Shown here in pieces: positions 8,615 through 17,230 of a DNA stretch of 64,000 nucleotides. The notes under the pieces are model-generated. The model saw only the letters and a program-made list of their open reading frames with translations. It did no database searches and was not told the DNA's origin. Made by a program: the position numbers and the translations under genes. The stretch covers positions 67,641 to 131,640 of the forward strand of contig NZ_MPIY01000007.1 in NCBI RefSeq assembly GCF_001953355.1. The letters run 5' to 3'. This DNA comes from Polynucleobacter sphagniphilus. GTDB taxonomy: Bacteria; Pseudomonadota; Gammaproteobacteria; Burkholderiales; Burkholderiaceae. Every line of letters starts with the position of its first letter. The stretch's first letter is position 1.

Positions 8615-10714
8615 TTACTCGCCACCAGTCACGGCTAAATCCTGCACCTCAAATGGATCGCGGGGCTTCATTGGCACGTCTACCTTTGGCTTGGTACCTG
8701 GCATTAATTCAAAGTCAGGCTTAAATACCGTTAAGGTGCTTTTGAGTTGGTCAAAGGCCTTGCGATCGCCATCAAACTGAGCCTTGCCTTGAGCTAATAG
8801 CTGGTCAAAAGTAGTTTGACCACCCATCACTTGCTCTAAATCACTACGATTGATGGTGATTGCAAGGGTGGGATTAGCAGCTTGCTGACCCTTGATATTG
8901 GTTAAAGCAGAATTACTCATCTCAACAACAAACTTTTCACCGTTATCGGGTGTTGATAAGTTGATTACAAAATGCATACCAGCAGCTTTCTTACTATCCA
9001 TGCTGATTGCCAAGGAGTTCAACCAAAGCTCAGTGGTCATCGCCCGAATTATGTCGGGGCCATTAGACTTTGGTGAAGCCCCCGTAGGCATACCATGGCG
9101 CAATTCGTAAGCTGCCCCTAAAAAACTATTGCGCACACTCGGGCTTTCTTTTTGATAGCCTATTTGCTCAAAAATATCGGCAAGCAAATCCTTGGCAGCC
9201 GTATTGTCAGGTTGGGCGTAGACCAGCTTATTCACGATTTCCATTGCTTCGCGATATTTTCCTTGCTTATAAAGTTGCCTACCTTTAGCAAGAATCTTGG
9301 ACGAGCCCCCCATCATCTCAACATATAAAGGCGCAGAATCTTTAGGGGACAAAGGTATCAAGGTAGCGGGATTTGCATCCCAATAGCCTAAGTAGCGATT
9401 GATCACCGCACGACTATTGTGCTCTTCAGACCCGTGGTAGCTATGGGCTGCCCACTGCTTCTTTAAACTATCGGGCAACTGATATACGTTTTGAATCTCG
9501 TTAATGGTTACGCCATTATTAGCCAAATGCAGTACTTCGTTATTTAAGTGTGCATAGGCATCACGCTGGGTTCGCATCACCTCCTGAATGCGCTCATTGC
9601 CCCAACGTGGCCATGAATGAGATGCAAACATCACCTGCGCATTATTACCATAACGATACAAAGCATTATTAATATTCTTAGACCAAGCCAAAGGATCGCG
9701 CACTAATGCGCCCCGCAAGGTGTAGATGTTGTGAATGGTGCCGGTAATATTTTCAGCTGCCCAAAAAGCCTTGTATTGAGGAAAATAGGTATTCATCTCA
9801 GCAGGCGCTTCTGTACCAGGGGTATTTTGAAACTCCATTTCAACGCCATCGACTGTCATTTTTTCAAATGGTTCAGTGATATAGACATTGGGTTCAATCA
9901 AACCCAAATTACCAGCCGCGGTATTTTTACCAATGGATTGATCAACATGTCCGAATGGACTGCGCGGTAGCAATACTCCATACTGAAAATACATCCGTCG
10001 CGTCATGGCATTACCAGCGTAAACATTTTCTGCGATGGCATGCTCCATAAAGCCAGCGGGAGCAATAATTTTTACCTTACCACTCTTCACATCGGCTTCG
10101 TCCACTACACCACGTACACCACCAAAGTGATCACCGTGCGAATGTGAATACACTACCGCCACAACAGGACGCTTGCCTAATTTTTCATTGACGAGTTCAA
10201 GGGCGGCACGTGCCGTTTCTTTTGAGGTTAAGGGATCAAATATGATCCAACCGGTATTGGTTTTAATAAAACTAATATTGGCCAAATCAAAACCACGTAC
10301 TTGATAGATTTCCCCTGGCACAACTTCATATAAACCATAGGCCATATTCAGAATAGCCTGGCGTTGCAATGAAGGGTTGATGCTATCAAAGTCCTTGCCT
10401 TGTAATAAAAATTCATAGCTACCCATATCCCAAGCTACATTACCGGCATCAGCCATGATTTGTTTATAGGCTGGAGCGGCTATAAAGCCTCGCTGAGCTT
10501 CCTCAAAATCACGCTTATCCTCAAATGGCAGAGTTTTGCGTAAGCCGTTTTGCAGTTCAATGGTGAATTGCGAAGGAGAGTTTCCTTTTGGGTCAAAATG
10601 TTTTCCTTCCATTGCACCAGGATCCGCAACTACCCCACCGCCACCTGCAGCGATTGCAGAGTTTGCAAGGATAAAAATTAAAGTGAGTGCAACAAGGGGT
10701 AGTTTGGTGTGCAT
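8615..10714 (-). CDS. Secreted alkyl/aryl-sulfatase of the metallo-beta-lactamase family
   Basis: A 699-residue protein with a signal peptide (cleavage near AIA-AGGGG, residues 20-23). The zinc-binding motif YSHSHGDHFGG (His191, His193, Asp195, His196) is that of the SdsA1/BDS1 alkylsulfatases. It is followed by the family motif NTPGTEAPAEMN (near residues 290-305), an alkylsulfatase dimerisation region (about 400-540) and a C-terminal SCP2-like domain (about 560-670) for binding hydrophobic substrates. The expected reaction is hydrolysis of alkyl sulfates such as SDS, releasing sulfate. It runs convergent with hemW and divergent from the SYLF gene. The substrate is inferred from family membership. 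Confidence 0.88.
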   Translation of the reverse strand: MHTKLPLVALTLIFILANSAIAAGGGGVVADPGAMEGKHFDPKGNSPSQFTIELQNGLRKTLPFEDKRDFEEAQRGFIAAPAYKQIMADAGNVAWDMGSYEFLLQGKDFDSINPSLQRQAILNMAYGLYEVVPGEIYQVRGFDLANISFIKTNTGWIIFDPLTSKETARAALELVNEKLGKRPVVAVVYSHSHGDHFGGVRGVVDEADVKSGKVKIIAPAGFMEHAIAENVYAGNAMTRRMYFQYGVLLPRSPFGHVDQSIGKNTAAGNLGLIEPNVYITEPFEKMTVDGVEMEFQNTPGTEAPAEMNTYFPQYKAFWAAENITGTIHNIYTLRGALVRDPLAWSKNINNALYRYGNNAQVMFASHSWPRWGNERIQEVMRTQRDAYAHLNNEVLHLANNGVTINEIQNVYQLPDSLKKQWAAHSYHGSEEHNSRAVINRYLGYWDANPATLIPLSPKDSAPLYVEMMGGSSKILAKGRQLYKQGKYREAMEIVNKLVYAQPDNTAAKDLLADIFEQIGYQKESPSVRNSFLGAAYELRHGMPTGASPKSNGPDIIRAMTTELWLNSLAISMDSKKAAGMHFVINLSTPDNGEKFVVEMSNSALTNIKGQQAANPTLAITINRSDLEQVMGGQTTFDQLLAQGKAQFDGDRKAFDQLKSTLTVFKPDFELMPGTKPKVDVPMKPRDPFEVQDLAVTGGE

Positions 10715-10800
10715 AGGATTCCGATAAAACAGAAAAACTTCAATTAGGCCGAAACTGTATTAGTATTAATAACGATTATTTAACCACTGATTAATTCACT

Positions 10801-11355
10801 ATGTCATTATTTTCCAAAAAGTTAGCCCCCCTCTTCTTAGTTGTTCTGTCAACACTCCTTTTCTCCACTATCTGCCGTGCTGATAGCAAAGCGGAGTTAA
10901 ACCAAAATGCGCAGCAAGTTTTGAAGAAGCTATTGGACACTAACGAGCAAGCAAGAGAGTTAAGTAAAAAGGCAGTCGCTATACTGGTTTTCCCTAGCAT
11001 TACTAAGGCCGGCTTTATGGTCGCAGGCCAATATGGAGAGGGAGTGCTTTTTAAGGAGGGTAGGCCAAGTGCTTACTTTAACAATGCCGGTGGATCGTTT
11101 GGCTTTCAGGCTGGAGCACAGCAGTATGGTTACGCCATGTTTTTCATGAAAGAAAGTGCGCTGGAAGCGCTCTACTCAACCCAAGGCTTTGAAGTTGGAA
11201 CTGGCCCAAGCGTAGTGGTGTTAGACCAAGGCGCAGGTACAAGCCTGACTTCAATGAACTACCAAAAAGATATTTATGCTTTTATTTTCAACCAACAAGG
11301 GTTGATGGCGGGAATAGGGATTCAGGGAAACAAGATCACGCAGATTAGCAAATAG
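10801..11355 (+). CDS. SYLF (YSC84-like) lipid-binding domain protein, secreted
   Basis: A 184-residue protein with an N-terminal signal sequence (about residues 1-27, ending CRA-DS). It then has the bacterial SYLF/YSC84 pattern: SKKAVAILVFPSITKAGFMV, G-x-Y-G-E-G-V-L, followed by G-x-S-F-G-F-Q-A-G-A-Q and a C-terminal GLMAGIGIQGNKI. SYLF domains bind phosphoinositides in eukaryotes; bacterial members are periplasmic or envelope proteins with poorly known roles. Its stop codon lies only 16 bp from the left island repeat, so before insertion it lay convergent to and almost touching tRNA-Ser. Confidence 0.85.
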   Translation: MSLFSKKLAPLFLVVLSTLLFSTICRADSKAELNQNAQQVLKKLLDTNEQARELSKKAVAILVFPSITKAGFMVAGQYGEGVLFKEGRPSAYFNNAGGSFGFQAGAQQYGYAMFFMKESALEALYSTQGFEVGTGPSVVVLDQGAGTSLTSMNYQKDIYAFIFNQQGLMAGIGIQGNKITQISK

Positions 11356-11371
11356 GCCAACTGCGATTCGA

Positions 11372-11386
11372 TTGGCGGAAGAGGTG
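11372..11386 (+). repeat. Left attachment-site repeat of the island
   Basis: Fifteen bases identical to 20142-20156, equal to the last bases of tRNA-Ser(UGA) (complement of acceptor stem, discriminator and CCA). It lies in the short gap after the SYLF gene and has no tRNA attached, as expected for the distal att copy. Confidence 0.85.
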
Positions 11387-11475
11387 GCTTAGCCTAGGGG
11401 TGTATGGCTTTAAACCCTATCGGACTATCTTAGATTGTAATAGACAACGTATCGCATTGTTTTAAATAAAGAAAT

Positions 11476-11497
11476 ATTCATCACTTAAGTGATGAAT
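11476..11497. promoter_or_regulatory. 22-bp palindrome upstream of the integrase, candidate operator
   Basis: The core TCATCACTTAAGTGATGA is a perfect 18-bp palindrome, extended here to 22 bp by two more symmetric bases on each side. The same 18 bp recurs at 13542-13559 upstream of alpA. It lies about 100 bp upstream of the integrase start. The role as an operator is inferred. Confidence 0.6.
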
Positions 11498-11563
11498 GCC
11501 CTAAAAAGGCTTGAAGTCATACATTGGAATCTAAAGCGGTTTACCTCATTACAGAGGCAAATC

Positions 11564-11584
11564 TTGGTAACAAACTTTGGTAAC
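11564..11584 (+). repeat. Pair of TTGGTAAC repeats, candidate integrase arm sites (left)
   Basis: TTGGTAAC occurs twice (11564-11571 and 11577-11584), 13 bp apart and just ahead of the integrase start. The same octamer or its core GGTAAC recurs in pairs near 17231, 18190 and 20082, always close to att-like cores, as expected for arm-type binding sites of the island integrase. Confidence 0.5.
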
Positions 11585-11598
11585 TAATGGAGTATTAA

Positions 11599-12807
11599 AT
11601 GACAATCAAGCTCGACTATCAAACAGTCAAGAATATCAAAGCTGCTGGCCGGTATACCGACGCATTGGTAAAAGGCCTACATATCTGGGTAAAACCAAAC
11701 CTCAATAAGTATTGGATCTTTCGATACACACACCAAGGTAAACAGCACAACATTAGTCTAGGACCCTTCCCGGCCCTAACCATAGCGGAGGCCCGTATTA
11801 AGGCTCAAAAAGCCCGGGATGAGCTTGATAAAGGCGTGAACCCAGTAGCAACTAAAAATACCTCTAAGACACTTAAAGAAGCTCCAAAAACTGAAAAGAT
11901 CCGTTTCAAAGAATTTGCCCACTCCTGCATCCAGACCAAGCGAGCTGAATGGACAAATCAGAAGCATGGTGATCAATGGGAATACACGTTAGAAGAGTTT
12001 GCCTATCCCGTCATTGGCGATAAACATCTGGATCAAATCACTATGGAAGATGTGCTTGAAATCCTGACGCCGATTTGGACAACCAAAACTGAGACGGCAT
12101 CAAGACTGCGCGGACGACTCGAATGGATTTTGGCATCCGCAACAACAAGAAAGTTACGCTCTGGGATTAATCCAGCCCTTTGGAGAGGCTTTTTACAAAC
12201 TATTCTGCCGGCTCCTAATAAGATCAAAACAGTTGAACATCACAAAGCCCTTCCCTATCGCCAAGTGCCAGACTTAATAGCCCAACTGCGAGGGATGGAC
12301 ACAATTGGCGCCTTGGCTTTGGAATTTACTATCTTGAATGCCTCAAGAACAGGTGAGGTCATTGGCGGATTAAGAAATGAAATTCATGATGACGTTTGGG
12401 TCATCCCCGGGAATCGCATGAAAGCTAAAAAGGAACATCGGGTACCGCTTTGCACAAGATCTATAGAAATACTGGCAATCGCGAAGGTCAAAGATGAGGG
12501 TAGTCAATACTTGTTCTCACACAAAGGAAAGAAGCTTAGCAATATGGCTATGCCTATGGCGCTTAGGAAATTTGATCTTGAGGCAACCGTACATGGATTC
12601 CGCTCATCTTTTAGAGACTGGGTGAGCGAAGAAACTAATCACCCCTCTGAGGTAGCTGAAATGGCATTAGCTCACACCATAGCCAATACGGTAGAAAGGG
12701 CATATAGAAGAAAGGACTTGCTTGATAAACGTCGTTTGTTATTAAATGACTGGGAAGAGTATTGCAATACGACAAATCAAAATGTTCTTGAATTGAAAGT
12801 GGCTTGA
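11599..12807 (+). CDS. Tyrosine-type site-specific integrase (P4 family)
   Basis: A 402-residue integrase with an N-terminal arm-binding DUF4102-like region (HIWVKPNLNKYWIFRYTHQGKQ, then S-L-G-P-F-P-A-L-T-I-A-E-A-R), a SAM-like core-binding region (about 100-205) and a C-terminal catalytic domain. The catalytic residues are visible: Arg250 in NASRTGEV, His332 and Arg335 in HGFRSSFRDW, His359 in ALAHTI and nucleophile Tyr369 in ERAYRR. This subfamily typically integrates in tRNA 3' ends, which fits the flanking tRNA-Ser repeat. An ATG preceded by a GGAG-like site (atggagtattaa) marks the start. Candidate regulatory and arm sites lie directly upstream. Confidence 0.95.
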   Translation: MTIKLDYQTVKNIKAAGRYTDALVKGLHIWVKPNLNKYWIFRYTHQGKQHNISLGPFPALTIAEARIKAQKARDELDKGVNPVATKNTSKTLKEAPKTEKIRFKEFAHSCIQTKRAEWTNQKHGDQWEYTLEEFAYPVIGDKHLDQITMEDVLEILTPIWTTKTETASRLRGRLEWILASATTRKLRSGINPALWRGFLQTILPAPNKIKTVEHHKALPYRQVPDLIAQLRGMDTIGALALEFTILNASRTGEVIGGLRNEIHDDVWVIPGNRMKAKKEHRVPLCTRSIEILAIAKVKDEGSQYLFSHKGKKLSNMAMPMALRKFDLEATVHGFRSSFRDWVSEETNHPSEVAEMALAHTIANTVERAYRRKDLLDKRRLLLNDWEEYCNTTNQNVLELKVA

Positions 12808-12809
12808 AG

Positions 12810-13541
12810 ATGAAAAACTACAAAATCGACGACTTAGCCGAGGGGGTTAAAGGTGTTGAGGAGGTTCAGCAACTTATGGACAAACTCGTTGAATATATTA
12901 AAAAGAATAAAAAGAAAAAAGGGCCAAGCCTATTGGAGGACATTGCTGAAACTCAGCAGAAAATGATGTCATACAGCAAATTAATAACTGATGAATTAAG
13001 TTTATTTAGAGAGCTTATCAATCCGGAAACACAAGAGAGAAAAATCAAACAAATAAATGATCACTATTCAAAATTCAATAAAGCAGAGTTAATAGAGGAG
13101 CTCGTAAAAGCACGACTCCTCATTGAGGGACATGAGCTAAGAATCCGCGTTCAAAAACAAAAAATTACTGTACTTGATGAGTTTTACGATAAGCATCAAC
13201 GAGGAAGGATCGAGAAAAATAAAAGTAAGCAAAAGGGCAAAGAAAAAACATATAAAAGCAATAATGACTGTCTCGAGCAGTGTTATAAAGCCTTTTCTAA
13301 GACGCTAGAAGCTTCCGTGCGTCCAATTGATTATCCAGCGTATAAGAGATTTTTATTGAAGCTCTACCCTCACCCACCTTTTATTCCTGAAGCTAGATTA
13401 ACCGCAAAAGAAAAGCAGCAATCAATACAAATTCAAAATGAAGATAGGGATCTGAAGGCTAGATATACATGGAGTGATGCAACAGTGAGAGCAGCTTTTA
13501 GGAAATTTAGTGGGGCTATAGCAACAACCTTGAAGAAATAA
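12810..13541 (+). CDS. Hypothetical coiled-coil protein of the island
   Basis: No family recognised. From the ATG at 12810 (a TTG at 12804 is also in frame and overlaps the integrase stop) it encodes 243 residues, lysine- and glutamate-rich, with long predicted helices at about residues 10-60 and 85-135 and a basic stretch KNKSKQKGKEKTYKSNN near the middle. The C-terminal part contains YTWSDATVRAAFRKFSG, resembling a DNA-binding helix. It directly follows the integrase, and the second copy of the 18-bp palindrome starts one base after its stop codon. Possibly a regulator or an accessory excision or mobilisation protein; no function assigned. Confidence 0.6.
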   Translation: MKNYKIDDLAEGVKGVEEVQQLMDKLVEYIKKNKKKKGPSLLEDIAETQQKMMSYSKLITDELSLFRELINPETQERKIKQINDHYSKFNKAELIEELVKARLLIEGHELRIRVQKQKITVLDEFYDKHQRGRIEKNKSKQKGKEKTYKSNNDCLEQCYKAFSKTLEASVRPIDYPAYKRFLLKLYPHPPFIPEARLTAKEKQQSIQIQNEDRDLKARYTWSDATVRAAFRKFSGAIATTLKK

Positions 13542-13559
13542 TCATCACTTAAGTGATGA
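13542..13559. promoter_or_regulatory. Second copy of the 18-bp palindrome upstream of alpA
   Basis: TCATCACTTAAGTGATGA, identical to the core at 11478-11495. It lies between the coiled-coil gene and alpA, 65 bp before the alpA start. Two perfect copies in front of two island transcription units suggest a shared operator. Confidence 0.6.
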
Positions 13560-13623
13560 GGGCCGCAAACAGTATGTGAACTTGAAAATCTATTTATGTT
13601 CAACCAAACAGGAGTAAACATAA

Positions 13624-13830
13624 ATGGAGTCAAGCATCAAACTGCTACGGATTAGCGACGTAGCAAATAAAACAACCCTCGCTAAAAGTACCCTTTGGAT
13701 CAAAATATCCAAGGGGCAGTTTCCAAAGCCAATAAAGATTTCCCCAGCTATTAGCGTCTGGAAAGAGTCTGATGTGGATGCGTGGATTGAGAGTTTTTGC
13801 AACCCTTCTTCTCATAAGGAGGCAGCATGA
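13624..13830 (+). CDS. AlpA family phage/island transcriptional regulator
   Basis: A 68-residue MerR-like winged-helix protein of the AlpA type: LLRISDVANKTTLAKSTLWI is the helix-turn-helix, followed by KGQFPKPIKISPAISVWKESDVDAWIES, the wing and C-terminal helix. AlpA proteins activate integrase or excision genes in P4-like islands. A good ribosome site (AGGAG about 13610) precedes the ATG. Its stop overlaps the start of the primase gene in an ATGA, so the two are translationally coupled. One copy of the shared palindrome lies in its upstream region. Confidence 0.88.
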   Translation: MESSIKLLRISDVANKTTLAKSTLWIKISKGQFPKPIKISPAISVWKESDVDAWIESFCNPSSHKEAA

Positions 13831-16124
13831 ACTTAGATAACATGCCACAAGAACTCAAGACAATTAATAACTGGGTACTTGTAAAGCTGGAACCCAAGGG
13901 CGATGGGAAGTTCGATAAGGTACCAGTTCGTCTTCATCAAGGCAGCGCAAACAAACTAGGATGGAGCAAACCCTCTAACTTATCGTCCTATGAAACAGTT
14001 AAATCCCTATGGGATGAGGAACAACGACTAGAGCCCAATCAAAGGCGCTTTCACGGAGTTGGCTTCGTTCTTAATGAAACAGGTTACCTTTGTGTCGATC
14101 TGGATAGGGCGTTTGATGATGAGGGTCTCAAGCCATTTGCTAAAGATATATTGACAAGCCTTCATGGGTTTGTTGAAAAGTCTATAAGCAAAACCGGTTT
14201 ACATATTTTTGTAAAAGAGCATGGTTGGAGTATAGGAACAAAAAGGGGTAAGTTCGCAGATGGGTCTGGCATTGATGTTTTATGCAATGGAACCTTTGTG
14301 ATGGTCACGGGTGACATCATAGATGAGGCTTCATACACCATTAGCGAGGAGCAAGACTTTTCTACTCTACACAAATGGCGTGAGCTACTAAGTGGTACCG
14401 AAAATAGTACGAGCTTTATCAATCAAGATATTCCGTTTGACCACAATTTGCCTGTAGCCGGATGGGATGTACAACGCATAAGGGCAGAACTATTTCCTAG
14501 GCTAAAGGATTTTGAGGATCGGGATAACTGGCGGGATGTGCTATTTGCCTTGCACCACCAAACCAATGGTAATGAGGAGGGTCTTGAACTAGCGCACGAA
14601 TACAGTGCACGAATTCCTGAAATGTATAACCCCAAAGAAGTTGAAGATTTGTGGAAAAGTATTAAACGGGATCCAAAGCGCCTGAATAAAACCTTTAGAT
14701 GGCTTCTATATTTAGTACGCCAGCAGATTACGCAACGGGATAACCACATCTTGGGTGACCTTGATAACGCCCGGCACTTTGCATCCATGTTCGAGGGTGA
14801 ATTGCTTTACTGCCGATCTAATCGCAAATGGCTTCGTTTTACAGGTATGCGCTGGGAATGGTGCCAGAAAGGCGAGGAAATTGGAGCGGCGAAGCTAGTT
14901 GCTCAACAGATCATGGATAAGGCTGTAGAGCTACTGAAAATTGATCCAAGCAGCGCGGTATCAAAAGCATGGCTCTCTCATGCCAAGGCTATACGTAGCA
15001 ATGGTCGTATTTTAGCGATGCTAGATCTGGCCACTAGTGAGCATGGCATGAATATTGCGGATATAAGCGAGCTTGACAGTCATCCCATGCTTCTGGGAGT
15101 TCGTAATGGTGTCCTAGACCTCCAGAAAATGGTTTTACTACCCGCCGATCCAAAGCTATTAGTAAGCCGCCAAGTCAACGCCGAGTTCAACACTGCAGCT
15201 ACCTGCCCTCTTTGGCTCAAGTTCTTGAATGAAACGTTTTTGGGCGATCAAGATCTCATTGACTACATTCAAAAAGCCTTGGGTTACTCATTAACTGGGG
15301 ACGTTAGTGAAGAAGTTCTCCATTTTTGCTATGGACATGGGAAGAACGGCAAATCAGTTATGGCTAATGTGATCGTCAAGATAATGGGTGATTACGTTCA
15401 AACAGCAAACTTTGACCTGCTAGCCCAAAAGGAATCTGGCGCTACAAACGATATTGCCCGTCTGGCTGGAGCTCGCTTAGTCATGGCGAATGAAACTCGC
15501 GAAAACCAGCGCCTAGACGACCAAAAGCTCAAGGCGCTTGTATCGACCGAGAAGATTGCAGCACGGTTTATGTACGCTGAGTTTTTTGAGTTCTGGCCCC
15601 AGTTCAAGATTTGGCTTAGAGGTAACTACAAACCCATTATTACTGATTGCAGTGAAGGTGCGTGGCGACGAATGCGTCTAGTTCCTTTTGAAAACCAGAT
15701 TGCCCCAGAGAAAACCGATCATGACCTTGAAACAAAACTACTGACTGAAAAGGAAGGGATTTTGGCTTGGATGGTCGATGGCTGTCATCGCTGGCAACAG
15801 GAACGTCTAAGAGCCTGTAAACGTATTGAGGATGCTAGCAAGGTCTACCGAGAGGAGTCTGACATGCTGGGCGAGTTCTTGGAAGACTGCTGCGAAGTGG
15901 GAGCTGGAAAGTCTGAAACTCAAAAGACGACCTATCACACCTACAGACAATGGGCGGCATCAAACGGAATTCACTCTGTGACCCAAAAGTCTTTAACTCG
16001 CCAACTTGGTAGTCGGGGTATCGATACCAAAAGAGTTAAGACAAATGGTGATACGAAGCGGTTCTATTTGGGGCTCTCCCTCACTCAGGCATCGAAGGCC
16101 AGATGGCCCGACTTTGATCTGTAA
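13827..16124 (+). CDS. P4-type primase-helicase (AEP primase, PriCT, SF3/D5 helicase)
   Basis: A 765-residue replication protein. The N-terminal 180 residues look like an archaeo-eukaryotic primase/polymerase domain, with acidic pair Asp91 and Asp93 in CVDLDRAF and a later GSGIDVLCNGTFV. Residues 215-285 resemble the PriCT linker (EDRDNWRDVLFALHHQTNG). The C-terminal half is a D5/SF3 helicase with Walker A GHGKNGKS at 503-510, the MANETRENQRLDDQKLKAL region and the sensor WLRGNYKPII. It should prime and unwind the excised island during autonomous replication. It follows alpA with an ATGA overlap, and iteron-like repeats lie directly after its stop. Confidence 0.93.
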   Translation: MNLDNMPQELKTINNWVLVKLEPKGDGKFDKVPVRLHQGSANKLGWSKPSNLSSYETVKSLWDEEQRLEPNQRRFHGVGFVLNETGYLCVDLDRAFDDEGLKPFAKDILTSLHGFVEKSISKTGLHIFVKEHGWSIGTKRGKFADGSGIDVLCNGTFVMVTGDIIDEASYTISEEQDFSTLHKWRELLSGTENSTSFINQDIPFDHNLPVAGWDVQRIRAELFPRLKDFEDRDNWRDVLFALHHQTNGNEEGLELAHEYSARIPEMYNPKEVEDLWKSIKRDPKRLNKTFRWLLYLVRQQITQRDNHILGDLDNARHFASMFEGELLYCRSNRKWLRFTGMRWEWCQKGEEIGAAKLVAQQIMDKAVELLKIDPSSAVSKAWLSHAKAIRSNGRILAMLDLATSEHGMNIADISELDSHPMLLGVRNGVLDLQKMVLLPADPKLLVSRQVNAEFNTAATCPLWLKFLNETFLGDQDLIDYIQKALGYSLTGDVSEEVLHFCYGHGKNGKSVMANVIVKIMGDYVQTANFDLLAQKESGATNDIARLAGARLVMANETRENQRLDDQKLKALVSTEKIAARFMYAEFFEFWPQFKIWLRGNYKPIITDCSEGAWRRMRLVPFENQIAPEKTDHDLETKLLTEKEGILAWMVDGCHRWQQERLRACKRIEDASKVYREESDMLGEFLEDCCEVGAGKSETQKTTYHTYRQWAASNGIHSVTQKSLTRQLGSRGIDTKRVKTNGDTKRFYLGLSLTQASKARWPDFDL

Positions 16125-16142
16125 ATAACGGATAGCTCTAGC

Positions 16143-16248
16143 GGTGACGATGGTGACGATTTAACAATCATTTCCCAAAAGTCTTCTAAGTAAATTTCTC
16201 ATGAGGCACTTTTAGGAAACAACCCTTATTTCGACACCGTCGACACCA
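16143..16248. repeat. Paired iteron-like 9-mers after the primase, candidate replication origin
   Basis: Two tandem GGTGACGAT units (16143-16160) are followed about 70 bp later by two tandem 9-mers in inverted orientation (TCGACACCG and TCGACACCA, 16231-16248). Read on the minus strand these are GGTGTCGA units, differing from the first pair at one base. The stretch between is AT-rich. P4-like primase-helicases bind short GGTG-containing iterons near their gene, so an origin is plausible but inferred. Confidence 0.45.
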
Positions 16249-16281
16249 AATAACTAATTTTACCAATTGAAAGAAATCAGA

Positions 16282-16584
16282 ATGAAAGCAACAAAACAAC
16301 AACTTATTAATGAGATCAAACTACTCGAGCGCAAGTACGAAATGCTTGTCTGGTACGCCAGAAAATCAGAGCAGCAAATTGCAACAATCGAAGGTGTGCG
16401 TATTGCAGCCGATGAAGTGACTAGAGACTACCCCGAAGAGGTGACATCCCTGAATTCACCATTATTCGGCAATTGGCAGCACGGATTCAATAGCGGAATG
16501 CTGGCAGGTACCCGCTTTGTTCTGGATGCATTAGATGCGGGAATAGAAGAGGCGTATGAGATCTTTCCGGACCTGAACTCTTAG
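16282..16584 (+). CDS. Hypothetical protein of the island
   Basis: A 100-residue protein from the ATG at 16282 (an in-frame TTG lies at 16267). The N-terminal third is helical and charged (TKQQLINEIKLLERKYEML), the middle has GVRIAADEVTRDYPEEV and the C-terminal part GFNSGMLAGTRFVLDALDAG. No signal peptide or membrane segment is visible. No family recognised. It follows the candidate origin and could be a small accessory replication or copy-control gene, but nothing in the sequence proves this. Confidence 0.5.
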   Translation: MKATKQQLINEIKLLERKYEMLVWYARKSEQQIATIEGVRIAADEVTRDYPEEVTSLNSPLFGNWQHGFNSGMLAGTRFVLDALDAGIEEAYEIFPDLNS

Positions 16585-16665
16585 TGCTACGCGCGCGTGA
16601 GGGTCTAGGTCAGGTTTGGACATGATTTTTAGGCCCTTGTCTCAATAGTTAACAAATAGGCACAT

Positions 16666-16790
16666 CACCAACCCAACAATGTTCTCAAAAGTTCATTGGG
16701 TTTGGTGGTTATGTTTTAAAAAATAAAAATTGTCAGATAAAAAATGGTTCAAAAACAACCTAAAACTGGCAAAAACTTAATAAAAAGGTA
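16666..16790. other. Imperfect hairpin and AT-rich stretch inside the island
   Basis: CACCAACCCAACAATG (16666-16681) and CATTGGGTTTGGTG (16694-16707) form a long imperfect inverted repeat around a 12-nt loop. It is followed by an A/T-rich stretch to about 16790. It could be a terminator of the primase unit, or a replication or regulatory element; the T-run after the stem is weak. Confidence 0.35.
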
Positions 16791-16794
16791 GGAA

Positions 16795-17073
16795 ATGATG
16801 GAAAAAAGAACTAAGAAACGCAACAAGTTGACAACTAATGCCGAAATTGCAGAGCTTGCCTACGTGTTTCACATATCAGCAAACCGCCTCAGGTTAACAA
16901 TCTCTCAAATTAACCTACCCGCCGCCTATAGATTGCAAATTGCAAGGCATGTGCAATGGATGCTAAACCAAGCGAAATCATTAGGAGAGGAATTAAATGC
17001 GCCGCAACCAAACGCGTTCATTACAAAGGAGTCAACTGAACGAATTGCAGAGCATTTAGGTGTATTTGACTAA
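16795..17073 (+). CDS. Hypothetical protein of the island
   Basis: A 92-residue protein whose start is supported by an AGGTAGGAA ribosome site just before two adjacent ATGs (16795 and 16798). The N-terminus is basic (KRTKKRNKL), the middle helical (AELAYVFHISANRLRLTISQ, then YRLQIARHVQWMLNQAK). No family recognised and no signal peptide seen. It is the last gene before the first internal att-like module. Confidence 0.55.
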   Translation: MMEKRTKKRNKLTTNAEIAELAYVFHISANRLRLTISQINLPAAYRLQIARHVQWMLNQAKSLGEELNAPQPNAFITKESTERIAEHLGVFD

Positions 17074-17230
17074 AAAGAAACGGGCTTGCTTTCATAGGTA
17101 CCATCTAGGGGAGGTAAGCCCTTCGAGTAAAAATGGGGTATCGACTTATAAAGAAGGTGGGGGCCTACCCCGCTATCTCAATTGATCTGAAATTAGTTCC
17201 GCAAACCGATGTACTCCAAACTACACAATT

